Shown here: positions 16,326-24,805 of the stretch, in pieces
How the letters are laid out: each line of letters opens with the position of its first letter
Numbering within the stretch: position 1 is the stretch's first letter
From: Halococcus hamelinensis 100A6
GTDB taxonomy: Archaea; Halobacteriota; Halobacteria; Halobacteriales; Halococcaceae
Direction: 5' to 3'
Length of the DNA: 42,941 nucleotides
Assembly (NCBI RefSeq): GCF_000336675.1
Contig: NZ_AOMB01000044.1
Coordinates: 1 to 42,941 of the forward strand
The notes under the pieces: generated by a model
Told to the model about the DNA's origin: nothing
Databases searched by the model: none
The model's input: the letters and a program-made list of their open reading frames with translations, nothing else
Translations under genes and position numbers: made by a program

Positions 16326-17294
16326 TCAGTCGAGCGCCAGCCCACCGACGCCCACTCCGGTTCCCTCGGTGACGTGGCCGACGACCGCGCCGTCGGTCGC
16401 CGCGGCCAGGTCGTCGGCGTCGGCGGGGTCGAGCGCCGCGACGAACCCCATCCCCATGTTGAACGTCCGGTAGCGTTCCTCTTCCGGGACGTTGCCCGCG
16501 TCCGCGACGAACTCGAAGACGGGGGGAACGGGTAGCGGGTCGGTGATCTCGTACCGGAACGACCCCATCCGCGAGAGGTTGGTCCAGCCGCCACCCGTGA
16601 CGTGGGCGGCGGCGTGGGCGGAGTGGTCGGCGAGCGGGTCGAGGAGGTCGGTGTAGATCCGCGTCGGTTCCAGCAGGACCTCACCCACGGTTCGCTCGGA
16701 GTCGTCGGGGAACGGTTCGTCGTAGCCGCCGGCGCGGCCCGCGGCCTCCCGAGCAAGTGTCAGCCCGTTCGAGTGGATGCCCGTCGAGGGGAAGCCGACG
16801 AGCGCGTCGCCCGCCCGTGCCTCCCCGAAGAGGTCGTCCTCGTCCGCCAGCCCCGCGCAGGTTCCCGCGATGTCGAGGCCCTTGATCACCTCGGGCATCA
16901 CCGCGGTCTCGCCGCCGACGAGCGCCACGTCCGCGCGTTCGGCCCCCACGGCGAGCCCCTCGCCCACGGCGGCGGCGGTCCCGTCGTCGGGTTCGTCGAC
17001 GGCGAGGTAGTCCACGAACGCCACGGGTTCGACCCCGGCGGCCACGAGGTCGTTGACGTTCATCGCGACGCAGTCGATGCCCACGGTCGAATAGTCGTCG
17101 AGCGCCTCGGCGACGAGGAGTTTGGTGCCCACTCCATCGGTGGCGAGCGCGAGGTACTGCCCGCCGATGTCGACCAGACCGGCGTAGTCGCCCTCGCCCT
17201 CGCCGGCCGCGCCGACCAGCGCCGCGGTCGCGGCCTCGCTGGCTTCGATGTCGACGCCCGAGTCGGCGTAGGTGAGTTCCTCGTCGTCGCTCAT
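16326..17294 (-). CDS. purM: Phosphoribosylformylglycinamidine cyclo-ligase (AIR synthetase)
   Basis: ATP-dependent ring closure of formylglycinamidine ribonucleotide to aminoimidazole ribonucleotide in purine synthesis; 322 residues. Family features include the N-terminal YADSGVDIEA, GVGTKLLVAE, MNVNDLVAAGVEPVAFVDYLA, LVGGETAVMPE, and STGIHSNGLTLAR. The C-terminal half has ARPCLR-type family equivalents such as AHVTGGGWTNLSRM and FNMGMGFV. The start MSDDEEL at 17294 is taken instead of a nine-codon upstream extension; GGGCTTTTGCG about 25 nt upstream is a candidate promoter. It lies 48 nt after the M50 gene on the same strand. Confidence 0.94.
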   Translation of the reverse strand: MSDDEELTYADSGVDIEASEAATAALVGAAGEGEGDYAGLVDIGGQYLALATDGVGTKLLVAEALDDYSTVGIDCVAMNVNDLVAAGVEPVAFVDYLAVDEPDDGTAAAVGEGLAVGAERADVALVGGETAVMPEVIKGLDIAGTCAGLADEDDLFGEARAGDALVGFPSTGIHSNGLTLAREAAGRAGGYDEPFPDDSERTVGEVLLEPTRIYTDLLDPLADHSAHAAAHVTGGGWTNLSRMGSFRYEITDPLPVPPVFEFVADAGNVPEEERYRTFNMGMGFVAALDPADADDLAAATDGAVVGHVTEGTGVGVGGLALD

Positions 17295-17342
17295 GGCGAA
17301 ACCCGGGGGTGAGGCGCGCAAAAGCCCATCGATGCGCCGGAT

Positions 17343-17981
17343 TCAGAGCCCGAACCCGAACTGGAGGAGCACGAACACCGCCGAGCCAGCGCTCACGACG
17401 AACGTGACCGCGAACACCGTCTTGCTCCACGCGAACACCGTCCGGCCGTCGAGCGGGCCGAACGGCAGCATGTTGAAGCCCGCGAGGAGGAGGTTGATCC
17501 CGACCCCGAAGACCCCGACCGCGCCGAGGAACCCGGTCGAGAACAGCGCGAGGGTCGCGAACCCGACCGCGAGCACGAGGTTCGTGACGGGCCCCGCGAG
17601 CGCGATCAGCCCGTTCTGGCGCTTCGTGATCCGCCCCCGGTGGTAGACCGCGCCGGGCGCGGCGAACAGGAAACCCGCGAAGGCGCTTGCGACGGCCAGA
17701 AAGAGCATCCCGTAGTCGGCGCGGAAGGCCGCGACCTGGCCGAAGCGCTGGGCGACGACTTTGTGGGCGAGTTCGTGGAACAGGAATCCCACGCCGGCGG
17801 TGAGCATGCTCAGCCCGAACACCTGGAGGATGGCCGGCGAGAGCAGGGCGTTCGGGTCGCCGGCGAGCAGCGCGGCTCTGAGGTCGATGCCGAGGAACGA
17901 ATCGAAGAACAGTGCGAACGCGACGCCGAGCGCGAGCCAGGCGATCGCGAGGTCGAACACCTCGCGGGTGTGGAATCTCAC
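17343..17981 (-). CDS. M50-family membrane metalloprotease (site-2-protease-like)
   Basis: Integral-membrane zinc protease, 212 residues with about six hydrophobic segments. The zinc site HELAH is at 69-73, inside a helix, and the third ligand motif NMLPFGPLDG is at 170-179 with Asp178, both as in M50 enzymes. It lacks PDZ or CBS extensions, so it is a minimal form. The GTG start at 17981 overlaps the TraB-family stop (GTGA), so the two membrane proteins are co-expressed and probably coupled. Longer in-frame upstream sequence is the out-of-frame shadow of that gene and is rejected. Site-2 proteases release membrane-anchored regulators; the substrate here is unknown. Confidence 0.87.
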   Translation of the reverse strand: MRFHTREVFDLAIAWLALGVAFALFFDSFLGIDLRAALLAGDPNALLSPAILQVFGLSMLTAGVGFLFHELAHKVVAQRFGQVAAFRADYGMLFLAVASAFAGFLFAAPGAVYHRGRITKRQNGLIALAGPVTNLVLAVGFATLALFSTGFLGAVGVFGVGINLLLAGFNMLPFGPLDGRTVFAWSKTVFAVTFVVSAGSAVFVLLQFGFGL

Positions 17982-19474
17982 GTCACCGTCCCCCAGATCA
18001 GGTCGGCGCTGTTGCGTGCCCCCTCGACCATCAGGTCGGCGACGCCGCCCACGCCGCCGACCCCGGAGGCCAGTACCGGAAGAACGACCGCCGCGAACAG
18101 GAAGCTCGCGACGATGGAGCCGACGTTGGTGAGCGCGACCACCGCGATCAGCCTGAAGAGTCCCACCGCTTTCAACTGGGTCCAGAGCTCGCCCATCGGC
18201 GTCTCCTCGTCGCTCAGGATCTCGTTGAGCGTGCCGACGTCGCCGACGTTGACGTCGAGGTAGCGGAGCTCGACGTAGCCCGCGAACCAGCCGGGCGCGA
18301 GCAGCGGGTTGACCGACGTGAGCCACGCCACCGCGCCGCCGACGAGCGCGCTGGTCCAGTGGGCACCGCCGAGCCGGGCGAGGGTCGCCGAGAAGACCCC
18401 GTTGATCAGGAACCACGCGCCGAAGAGCGTGAGCAGGAACTCGTTGCGCGCACCCGCCATCGCGAGCAGAACGAAGAAGGCGAGGAAGCCGAGCGTGATG
18501 AGGTAGCCGACGACCTTGTAGGGCGAGAACCGCCGGCCGCTCTCGTGGCCGACCAGCGACTCCATCGGGGGCAGCGTCTCGGGGTTCTCGAGATACCGTT
18601 CGACGCCCTCCATGTGGCCAGCGCCGAGCACCGCGACCACCCGATGGCCGCCCGCGCGGAGCGCCACCAGCCGGTGGGCGATGAACGCGTCGCGTTCGTC
18701 GATCAGGGCCTCGGCCCCACCGGGCGAGAACCCCCGGAACTCCTCCAGCATCGTGCTCACGACGTCGGTGTCGGTCATGTCCGCGATGTCGAACTCCTCG
18801 ACTTCGTCCTCCTCGGGGAGACTCCAGACGAAGGCGAGGGAAAGCACCGCCGCGAGCCCTAGCCCGAGGACGATGGCGACGAGAGTGTAGTCGAGGATCG
18901 AGACCGCCAGTCCCGGGATAGCGAGCGCCGGAGGCACGACGAGCGGGCCGAAGAAGGCCTCGACCGGGATCCCGAGGACGACCCCGAGCGAGAGCCCGAT
19001 ACCGAGACCGACCGCGATCGGCGAGGCGAACGCCAGCGGCAGGCTGAGGAGCATACTGAACTTCTCGCCCGCCGTCATCCGGGCCCAGAAACGCTGGACG
19101 GTCATCTGGATGTCGCGGTCGACCAGCGCGAGCCCGAGCCCGAGTTCCTCGGCGGTCTCGACGCCAGCGAGCATGTCGGCACCGGGGGTGATGTCGAACT
19201 CGTCGCCGAGGCGGGTCTGGACGTACGAGAGCATCCAGTAGGCGAGGAACTGGAAGACGGTGTTCCCTCGGAGGAGGTCGCCCGCCGCGAGGTCGTCGGG
19301 CTCCTCGCCTTTGAGCTGGCGAAACCGGCCCTCGTCGAGTTCGACCGCGACGACGTCGGGTCGTTCCTCGCGGATGGTCTCCTCGACCTCGCCGACGCTC
19401 TCGGGCGAGACGTGAGCCGTGCCGACGACCCGGACGCTGCCCTCGGCGTCCGTGGTCGCCGCAGGATCGCTCAT
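17978..19474 (-). CDS. TraB/TIKI-family membrane protein with transmembrane insertion
   Basis: A 498-residue member of the TraB (pheromone-shutdown)/TIKI group. The paired GxxH motifs are present: GTAH at 18-21 and GAGH at 284-287, together with AVELDEGR near 44-51 and IDERDAFIAHRL near 258-269. TIKI proteins, in the same superfamily, are GxxH-dependent metalloproteases; activity of archaeal TraB is unproven. About residues 137-216 are strongly hydrophobic, three or four potential helices lying between the two motifs. More helices follow after about 310. The start at 19474 follows a GGGTAAGAAA box by 22 nt. It overlaps the M50 gene downstream. Confidence 0.85.
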   Translation of the reverse strand: MSDPAATTDAEGSVRVVGTAHVSPESVGEVEETIREERPDVVAVELDEGRFRQLKGEEPDDLAAGDLLRGNTVFQFLAYWMLSYVQTRLGDEFDITPGADMLAGVETAEELGLGLALVDRDIQMTVQRFWARMTAGEKFSMLLSLPLAFASPIAVGLGIGLSLGVVLGIPVEAFFGPLVVPPALAIPGLAVSILDYTLVAIVLGLGLAAVLSLAFVWSLPEEDEVEEFDIADMTDTDVVSTMLEEFRGFSPGGAEALIDERDAFIAHRLVALRAGGHRVVAVLGAGHMEGVERYLENPETLPPMESLVGHESGRRFSPYKVVGYLITLGFLAFFVLLAMAGARNEFLLTLFGAWFLINGVFSATLARLGGAHWTSALVGGAVAWLTSVNPLLAPGWFAGYVELRYLDVNVGDVGTLNEILSDEETPMGELWTQLKAVGLFRLIAVVALTNVGSIVASFLFAAVVLPVLASGVGGVGGVADLMVEGARNSADLIWGTVT

Positions 19475-19495
19475 TGGCGAGTGGATGAACCCGGC

Positions 19496-19505
19496 TTTCT
19501 TACCC
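19496..19505 (-). promoter_or_regulatory. TATA-like box of the TraB-family gene
   Basis: The minus strand reads GGGTAAGAAA 22-31 nt before the ATG at 19474. It probably drives the TraB/M50 unit and perhaps purM. Confidence 0.4.
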
Positions 19506-19602
19506 CTGTCGGACGAGCACGAGGCGACGGATCCGACCACCAGGGCGGCCGTTTCCAGTCTTCAGGCTCGACGAACCCCGACGCCACCAGTCCCGTCTCA
19601 AG

Positions 19603-19611
19603 GATATTATC
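19603..19611 (+). promoter_or_regulatory. AT-rich promoter element before the multi-pass membrane protein gene
   Basis: GATATTATC lies 46-54 nt before the ATG at 19657. A second box, CCGTTATGC (19622-19630), is at a distance more typical of a leaderless start. Either may be the TATA element. Confidence 0.35.
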
Positions 19612-19656
19612 TATCACGGAACCGTTATGCTCTGAGGGCACCTCTAGGAACACGTT

Positions 19657-20427
19657 ATGTCATTAAAGATAACACAAATACTGCGGAGCGGCGTCGACAG
19701 AACCCGTGAACGGAACGGCCTGCTACTGGTCGGGATCCTGTTCGTGCTCTCGGCCGTCAGCAGCCTCCTCGGAGCCGGAGTCGCGCGGTACGTCCCGGAC
19801 CAGGGCTTCGCCTCGCCCGACGCGGCAGCGGACGCGCTGTTCGCGTTGCCGGCGGTGGGAGCCGGGGTGCTCTCGCTCGTCCTCGCGTTCGCGAGCCTCG
19901 TGGTGAGCATCGCGGCGATCCGGGTGTTCGTCAGCGACGAGACCGAACGACTGCCCCGCGAGGCCTTCACCCGGCGGATGGGATGGGTCGCGCTCAACGC
20001 CATCGTCGGCGGGGTCGTCTTCGGCATCGCCGTGGCGGCCGGGTTCGCCCTGCTGATCGTCCCGGGGGTCTTCCTGCTCGTGACCCTCGCGTTCTGGACC
20101 GTCTTCGTCGCGGTCGAGGACCGGAACTTCCTCGACGGGTTCCGTGGGAGCTGGCGGCTCACCAAGGGCCACCGCCTCAGTCTCCTTGGGCTCGGCGTCG
20201 CGGTGATGCTCGCGACGGTGGTCGTCCAGGCGGTCTTCGGCATTGGCATGGTGACCGGCCCCGTCCTCGGCGGGCTCATCGCGGCGGTCGGCAGCGCCAT
20301 CACGAGCGTCTTCTCGGTCGCGGTGCTCGCGTCGGCCTACACCGAGCTCACCGCGATGGAGGACGACGAAACGCTCGGCTTCGAGGAGGAACAGCCCTCC
20401 GCGACCAGCGGTCGGGAGGCCATCTGA
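19657..20427 (+). CDS. Multi-pass membrane protein (GPDPase-membrane-domain-like)
   Basis: A 256-residue membrane protein with hydrophobic segments at about 21-43, 62-91, 110-152 (two), 173-198 and 200-228, and an acidic C-terminal tail. The segment VEDRNFLDGFRGSWRLTKGH (153-172) resembles the conserved loop of the membrane domain found fused to glycerophosphodiester phosphodiesterases and in many haloarchaeal membrane proteins of unknown function. No enzyme domain is present. It stands between divergent TraB and convergent thioesterase genes, so it is a single-gene unit. A function cannot be assigned. Confidence 0.72.
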   Translation: MSLKITQILRSGVDRTRERNGLLLVGILFVLSAVSSLLGAGVARYVPDQGFASPDAAADALFALPAVGAGVLSLVLAFASLVVSIAAIRVFVSDETERLPREAFTRRMGWVALNAIVGGVVFGIAVAAGFALLIVPGVFLLVTLAFWTVFVAVEDRNFLDGFRGSWRLTKGHRLSLLGLGVAVMLATVVVQAVFGIGMVTGPVLGGLIAAVGSAITSVFSVAVLASAYTELTAMEDDETLGFEEEQPSATSGREAI

Positions 20428-20482
20428 GCGAGGGGATCGAGCGGTGTGAACGAGTAGTAACGTCCGTCGAGCGGAACTGATG

Positions 20483-20929
20483 TTATTCGCCGTCGCCGTT
20501 GCCCTCGACCGCGGCCTCGTAGAGGCGTTCGCCGTCGGCGGTCTCGACGGTGAGTTCCGGAACGGACGTGGGCTCGAGGTCGTCGTCGACCGCGACGTAG
20601 ACGAAGTAGGACTCGGTGGTCTTCTCGCGCTCGTCCTCCGCGAGGTCCTCGCGGTAGGCCCGGAGGCGTACGTGACTGCTCGTTCGGCCCGCCTCGTAGA
20701 CGTAGGCCTCGATCAGCGCGACGTCGCCGACCCGGATCGGTCGCTCGAAGTCGACCCGGTTGATCCGGGCCGTGACACAGGGGTTGCCCGAGAACCGCGC
20801 GGCGCTCATCGCGCCGACCTCGTCCATCCACTTCATCACGTTTCCCCCGTGGGCGGTCTGGAGGTTGTTGGCGTGGTGGGGCTGGACCATCGTCCGATTC
20901 TGGATGAACGTCTCCATCAGGCCGGTCAT
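20483..20929 (-). CDS. Acyl-CoA thioesterase (hotdog fold)
   Basis: A 148-residue single hotdog domain of the YciA/BACH type, which hydrolyses acyl-CoA to free acid and CoA. The pattern NNLQTAHGGNVMKWMDEVG (21-39) contains His27-Gly-Gly and the acidic Asp36 of the active-site helix. RINRVDFERPIRVGDV and the SSHVRLRAYRED strand complete the family signature. The chain preference is unknown. The ATG at 20929 is used; Met5 is an alternative. It lies 100 nt downstream of the M28 peptidase gene on the same strand and converges with the membrane protein gene. Confidence 0.87.
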   Translation of the reverse strand: MTGLMETFIQNRTMVQPHHANNLQTAHGGNVMKWMDEVGAMSAARFSGNPCVTARINRVDFERPIRVGDVALIEAYVYEAGRTSSHVRLRAYREDLAEDEREKTTESYFVYVAVDDDLEPTSVPELTVETADGERLYEAAVEGNGDGE

Positions 20930-21029
20930 GGACCGCCTTCGCCACCCGACCGGATGAACCTGCTGAAAACCGCTCTCTCCGGGGATTCCGTGGTCGAGTC
21001 GAGACGGTCGAAAGCGGTCGGCCGTGGCG

Positions 21030-22385
21030 TCAGTACGGCCAGTCGCCGGTGACCTTCATGCCCGGGGCCTCGTCCTCGGCTTCGAGCGCCGCCGCGATGT
21101 CCTCCGGGTCCTTGTGGGCCACCGAGAGGTCGTCGCTCGCGAGGTCCACCGTGAGGTCGGTGAGGAGGACCGCCTGCTCGCGGAGGGTTCTGGATTCGAG
21201 TTTGTCGAGGGTGTCGGCGTGGGTGTGGCCCCAGCCGCGGTCCGGGCCGGTGTCGCTCCCGACGTGATAGCCCGGCACGCCCCAGCGGACGAACGGCCAG
21301 TGGTCGCTGTGGGGACCCTGTTTCGGGACGACCTCGACGGGGTGGTCGAACCGGTCGCCGACGCGCTCGGCGGCCGCGTCGAGTTCGTCGAACCCGTGGG
21401 TGATAAACGAGAGCGTCCGCCCGACGACGACCCCATCGAGGTTGAGTATCGCTTTTATCCCGTCGAGGTCGGCGTGGTCGGCCATGTACTCCGAACCCCG
21501 CAACCCCACCTCCTCGGCCCCGAACGCGACGAACTCCACAGTACGATCGAGTTCGTCCTCGCGTCCGGCGAGCGCTCGTACGAGCTCGACCACCATCGCC
21601 GTGCCCGCGCCGTTGTCGCCCGCCCCCTCGGCGATGTCGTGGGCGTCGACGTGGCTCGTCACCAGGACTCGCGTCCCGCTCTCCGGACCGAGTTCGGCGC
21701 GGACGTTCTGACTGGTAGCGTCGTGAACGTCGGCCTCGACCCGAACCGTCGCCGGCTCGCCGTCTCGTGGACGTCGTTCGCTCGACCGGTCCGAGGCGCG
21801 CGCCTCGCCGGCGAACCGCCGTCCGAGCCGGAGCCCGACCTCCTTCGAGACGCCGACGGCGGGGATCTCGCCGATCGGGCCGTCGGCACCGCTCACGCTC
21901 CCGGTGGGTGGAAGCTGGCCGGGCACGTGATTCCGGAAGACGAACGCCGCCGCGCCGGCCGCGACCGCGCGGTGGTACTTCTCCGTCCGGTGGATGAAGC
22001 GGTCGTGGTGGTCGGGCACGTCGCTGGCCGCCATCACGACCTTGCCACCGAGGTCGTGGTTCTCGAAATCCGCGGGCAGCCCGTAGCCGAGGTCGACGAA
22101 CTCGCCGGTGGCCTCGCCGCTCGGGCTTCGGGGGAGGGCGATGGAGTCGTGTTCGATCCCGTCGACCACGACACCGCTCTCGCCGCGCGTCCAGCCCTGG
22201 ATCTCGAACTCGTCGAGGCGTGCGTTTCGCGCCCCGACCTCGGCGAGCGCGTCGCGGGTCGCCTCGGCGGCGCGGCGTTCCCCCTCGCTGCCCGCCATTC
22301 GCTCCCCGTTCTCGATATCGACCAGGGTTTCGAGGTGGTCCCATCCCGTCCGGCTGGTGAACGTCTCACCGATCCAGTCTGCCAT
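21030..22385 (-). CDS. M28-family zinc aminopeptidase-like protein with PA-type insert
   Basis: A 451-residue di-zinc peptidase. Metal and catalytic residues: His245 in TSHVDAHD, bridging Asp257 in GAGDNGAG, Glu291-Glu292 in FGAEEVG, Asp317 in LNLDG, and His389 in GHTHADT. Residues about 95-220 correspond to the protease-associated (PA) insert seen in many M28 proteins. There is no signal peptide or Tat motif at the N-terminus (MADWIGETF), so it appears cytoplasmic, unlike many secreted M28 aminopeptidases. The start at 22385 is supported by the conserved N-terminal helix. It lies 66 nt downstream of the methyltransferase gene on the same strand. Confidence 0.88.
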   Translation of the reverse strand: MADWIGETFTSRTGWDHLETLVDIENGERMAGSEGERRAAEATRDALAEVGARNARLDEFEIQGWTRGESGVVVDGIEHDSIALPRSPSGEATGEFVDLGYGLPADFENHDLGGKVVMAASDVPDHHDRFIHRTEKYHRAVAAGAAAFVFRNHVPGQLPPTGSVSGADGPIGEIPAVGVSKEVGLRLGRRFAGEARASDRSSERRPRDGEPATVRVEADVHDATSQNVRAELGPESGTRVLVTSHVDAHDIAEGAGDNGAGTAMVVELVRALAGREDELDRTVEFVAFGAEEVGLRGSEYMADHADLDGIKAILNLDGVVVGRTLSFITHGFDELDAAAERVGDRFDHPVEVVPKQGPHSDHWPFVRWGVPGYHVGSDTGPDRGWGHTHADTLDKLESRTLREQAVLLTDLTVDLASDDLSVAHKDPEDIAAALEAEDEAPGMKVTGDWPY

Positions 22386-22451
22386 ACGCTCCCGTGGCCG
22401 ACGGGGAGTAAATCGCTGACCATTCGGTGAGAGCGTCGGGGACGGATCCCG

Positions 22452-23111
22452 TTACAGCCGCACGCTCGCGAGGAGTCCCTCGCCGACCGGGACGAGCGCC
22501 GTCTCGAAGTCGGGGTCGGCCCGAACCCGTTCGTAGTAGTCGGCGATGTGGTGGGCGGTGGCCGGGGCCTCGTCGCCGTCGAGCGCATCGAGGACCGCGT
22601 CGGGTCCGAACTGTTCGCCGGCCGCGAGGACGTTGTCGGCGAGGACGATCCCCCCGGGAGCCACCTTCCCCCGAACCGCCTCGAACGCCTCGACGTAGCG
22701 GTCGTCCTCGTTGTCCACGAGTACCAGGTCGAAGGGACCATCGTACCGCTCGACGGTCTCGATGGCGTCGCCTTCCTCGAAGACCGCGCGGTCGTCGTAG
22801 CCGCCGCGTGCGAAGAACTCGCGAGCCATGTCGAGTTCGTCGGGGTCGTGTTCGGTGAGGACGATCTGACCATCGCTCGGCAGCGCCGGGGCCACCCAGT
22901 AGGCCGAGTAGCCGAAACCGGAGCCGAACTCGAAGACCGACGAGGCGGCCGTCAGCCGGGCGCTCAGCCGATAGAACGCGCCCGCGTCCGGTCCGATGGT
23001 GGGAAAGCCCGACTCGCGGGCGGTGGTCTCCATCTCGTCGAGTACGTCGTCGGGTTCGGGGGCGGCGCGTCGACAGAGCCGGGCGACCGCCTCGGGCATC
23101 GGGTTCGCCAT
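22452..23111 (-). CDS. SAM-dependent O-methyltransferase (class I, family 3-like)
   Basis: A 219-residue methyltransferase with the Rossmann SAM site EFGSGFGYSAYW (motif I), TEHDPDELDMAREFF (motif II region), EEGDAIETV, and the family-typical metal/substrate segment VLVDNEDDRYVEAF, then VLADNVL. The pattern is that of caffeoyl-CoA O-methyltransferase-like enzymes, common in archaea; the substrate is unknown. The start MANPMPEAV at 23111 is chosen since an in-frame 52-codon upstream extension overlaps the divergent prenyl synthase control region and is Arg/Pro-rich. It diverges from the polyprenyl synthase gene with 115 nt between. Confidence 0.87.
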   Translation of the reverse strand: MANPMPEAVARLCRRAAPEPDDVLDEMETTARESGFPTIGPDAGAFYRLSARLTAASSVFEFGSGFGYSAYWVAPALPSDGQIVLTEHDPDELDMAREFFARGGYDDRAVFEEGDAIETVERYDGPFDLVLVDNEDDRYVEAFEAVRGKVAPGGIVLADNVLAAGEQFGPDAVLDALDGDEAPATAHHIADYYERVRADPDFETALVPVGEGLLASVRL

Positions 23112-23226
23112 GAGCCCCGGAAGAGGGGGACGGACAAAGCTCCACGCACGGCGCGTTTTCGCGAGCCAGCGGGGGATCGAGGACGGAGAGGAGACTTTTT
23201 CACTCGTCACCCCCACCCGTATTCGT

Positions 23227-24291
23227 ATGCGTGACGTGCTCGCGACGTGGCGACCGGTCATCGACACCGAGATCGAGCGGCTGCTCCCGCGCGAGATCGA
23301 CGCCGAGTACGTCGCTTCCTTCTTCGGCGAGCCGACCTACGAGTACGATTCGACCGCGATCCAGCGCGCCCTCCCCGACCTCACCTGGGACCTCCTCGAC
23401 CGCGGCGGCAAACGCTGGCGCGCCGTGGTCTGCTGTCTCCTGATCGAGGGGTTCGGCGCGGACCCCCACGACTACCTCCCCTACGCCTGTATCCCCGAGA
23501 TCCTCCACAACGGCACCATCATCGTCGACGACGTCGAGGACGGCGCGACGATGCGCCGGGGCGAGACCGCCCTCCACCACGACTTCGGCACCGACATCGC
23601 GCTCAACGCGGGCAACGCGCTCTACTTCTTCCCGCTCAAGATCGTCGCCCGGAACCCGGGGGACCTCGACGCCGAAACCCGGCTCGCGCTCTACGAGATG
23701 TTGATGCACGAGCTCAACCGGACCCACCTCGGGCAGGGGATGGACATCCAGTGGCACAACGAGCGCGAGATCCGGATGACCGAAGCCCAGTACCTCGAGA
23801 TGTGTGCGTGTAAAACCGGGTGTCTCGGCCGGATCGTCGCGCGGCTCGCCGCCATCCTCACCGGCCAGTTCGCAGAGGACGAACGCCACGCCGCACGCTA
23901 CGCCGAGCTCATGTCCATCTCCTTTCAGATCGGCGACGACATCCTCGACGTCGAGACCGCGACCGAGGACGGCGGCGCGTTCGGCAAGGGGATCGGCAAC
24001 GACGTCCGCGAGGGGAAGAAGACCCTGATGGCGATCCACGCCGCGCGCAACGCCGACCCCGAACGCGCCGCCCGACTGGAGGCGATCCTCTGGGCCGACG
24101 AGAACACCGACGAGGAGGTCCGAGAGGTCATCGACCTCCTCCGCGAGACCGACAGCGTGGCCTACGCCCGCGAGTGCGCGCTCGATATCGCTTCCGAGGC
24201 CCGCGACCACCTCGCGGCGCTCGACCTCGACGAGGAGTCCGCGACCCAGCTCGCCGAATTCACCCGATTCATGGTCGAACGCGAGGTCTGA
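23227..24291 (+). CDS. Polyprenyl (geranylgeranyl-type) diphosphate synthase
   Basis: Trans-prenyltransferase of 354 residues that condenses isopentenyl diphosphate units for archaeal lipid or quinone side chains. GKR (61-63) binds IPP, the first aspartate-rich motif DDVED is at 101-105, with RRG following, and the second, DDILD, is at 237-241. Position -5 from the first motif, a chain-length determinant, is Gly96 rather than the aromatic residue usual in archaeal C20 synthases. The product may therefore be longer than C20, though other residues could limit it. The start at 23227 is the first ATG after a divergent promoter region. Convergent with the ATP synthase operon across repeat copy 2. 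Confidence 0.92.
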   Translation: MRDVLATWRPVIDTEIERLLPREIDAEYVASFFGEPTYEYDSTAIQRALPDLTWDLLDRGGKRWRAVVCCLLIEGFGADPHDYLPYACIPEILHNGTIIVDDVEDGATMRRGETALHHDFGTDIALNAGNALYFFPLKIVARNPGDLDAETRLALYEMLMHELNRTHLGQGMDIQWHNEREIRMTEAQYLEMCACKTGCLGRIVARLAAILTGQFAEDERHAARYAELMSISFQIGDDILDVETATEDGGAFGKGIGNDVREGKKTLMAIHAARNADPERAARLEAILWADENTDEEVREVIDLLRETDSVAYARECALDIASEARDHLAALDLDEESATQLAEFTRFMVEREV

Positions 24292-24399
24292 GGAGGGTTT
24301 CGTCGCAGCGGGGAACGACCGCATCGCCGATAGTCGCCGATCCCGACCGACGATTCGAACGAAGCCGCGACGTTGGCCGCCGTCGGCCGGCCGCGGGCC

Positions 24400-24790
24400 G
24401 GTGGCGGTGCGGCGGCTGGCGGCCAGTGGTGCGGTTGCGGTTCTGATGTCCTGGTGGATGAAGGGCGAGCGAACGGAGCGAGGTGCGAGCAGCGCGAGCA
24501 CCTCGATGCGAACGGTGGAACGGAGTGAACCGTGAGCGGAGTGAGCGAGGGCTTCGGCGGTGCTGTGCGGGAACGTTAGTGATTGTACCGTGAGCGAGTG
24601 AAGCGAGCGAGCGGACCAAGGAATCCCCGAGCGGAGCGAGGGGGTGACGTGGTTCGAGGGAGCGGAGCTCCCTCGTCATCACGAAACGGCTTCGCCGTTT
24701 CGAACGACAGGCTTTTGATCCACATTTTGCCAGGGAGCGAGTGAGCCGAAGGCGAACGAGCGACCGCAACAAAAGGTGGGAGTGCGAGAG
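24400..24790. repeat. Intergenic mosaic repeat, copy 2
   Basis: This occupies most of the 514-nt gap between convergent prenyl synthase and atpD. It shares exact 26-nt (24449-24474) and 30-nt (24538-24567) blocks with copy 1. It shares a GTTAGTGATTGTACCG block (24575-24590) with copy 3, where one base differs. It also contains perfect palindromes not in the other copies, GAGGGAGC/GCTCCCTC-type and GAAACGGCTTCGCCGTTTC, between about 24655 and 24702. It ends in the T-run/A-run hairpin at 24720-24779. No gene is seen between 24292 and 24805. Confidence 0.8.
24720..24779 (+). terminator. Terminal hairpin of repeat copy 2, possible bidirectional terminator
   Basis: CCAC-A-TTTTG pairs with CAAAAG-GTGG around about 40 nt of unrelated interior. 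It lies between two convergent genes, where a two-way terminator would be useful. Function is inferred. Confidence 0.45.
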
Positions 24791-24805
24791 GTGGGTGGAG
24801 GAGGT

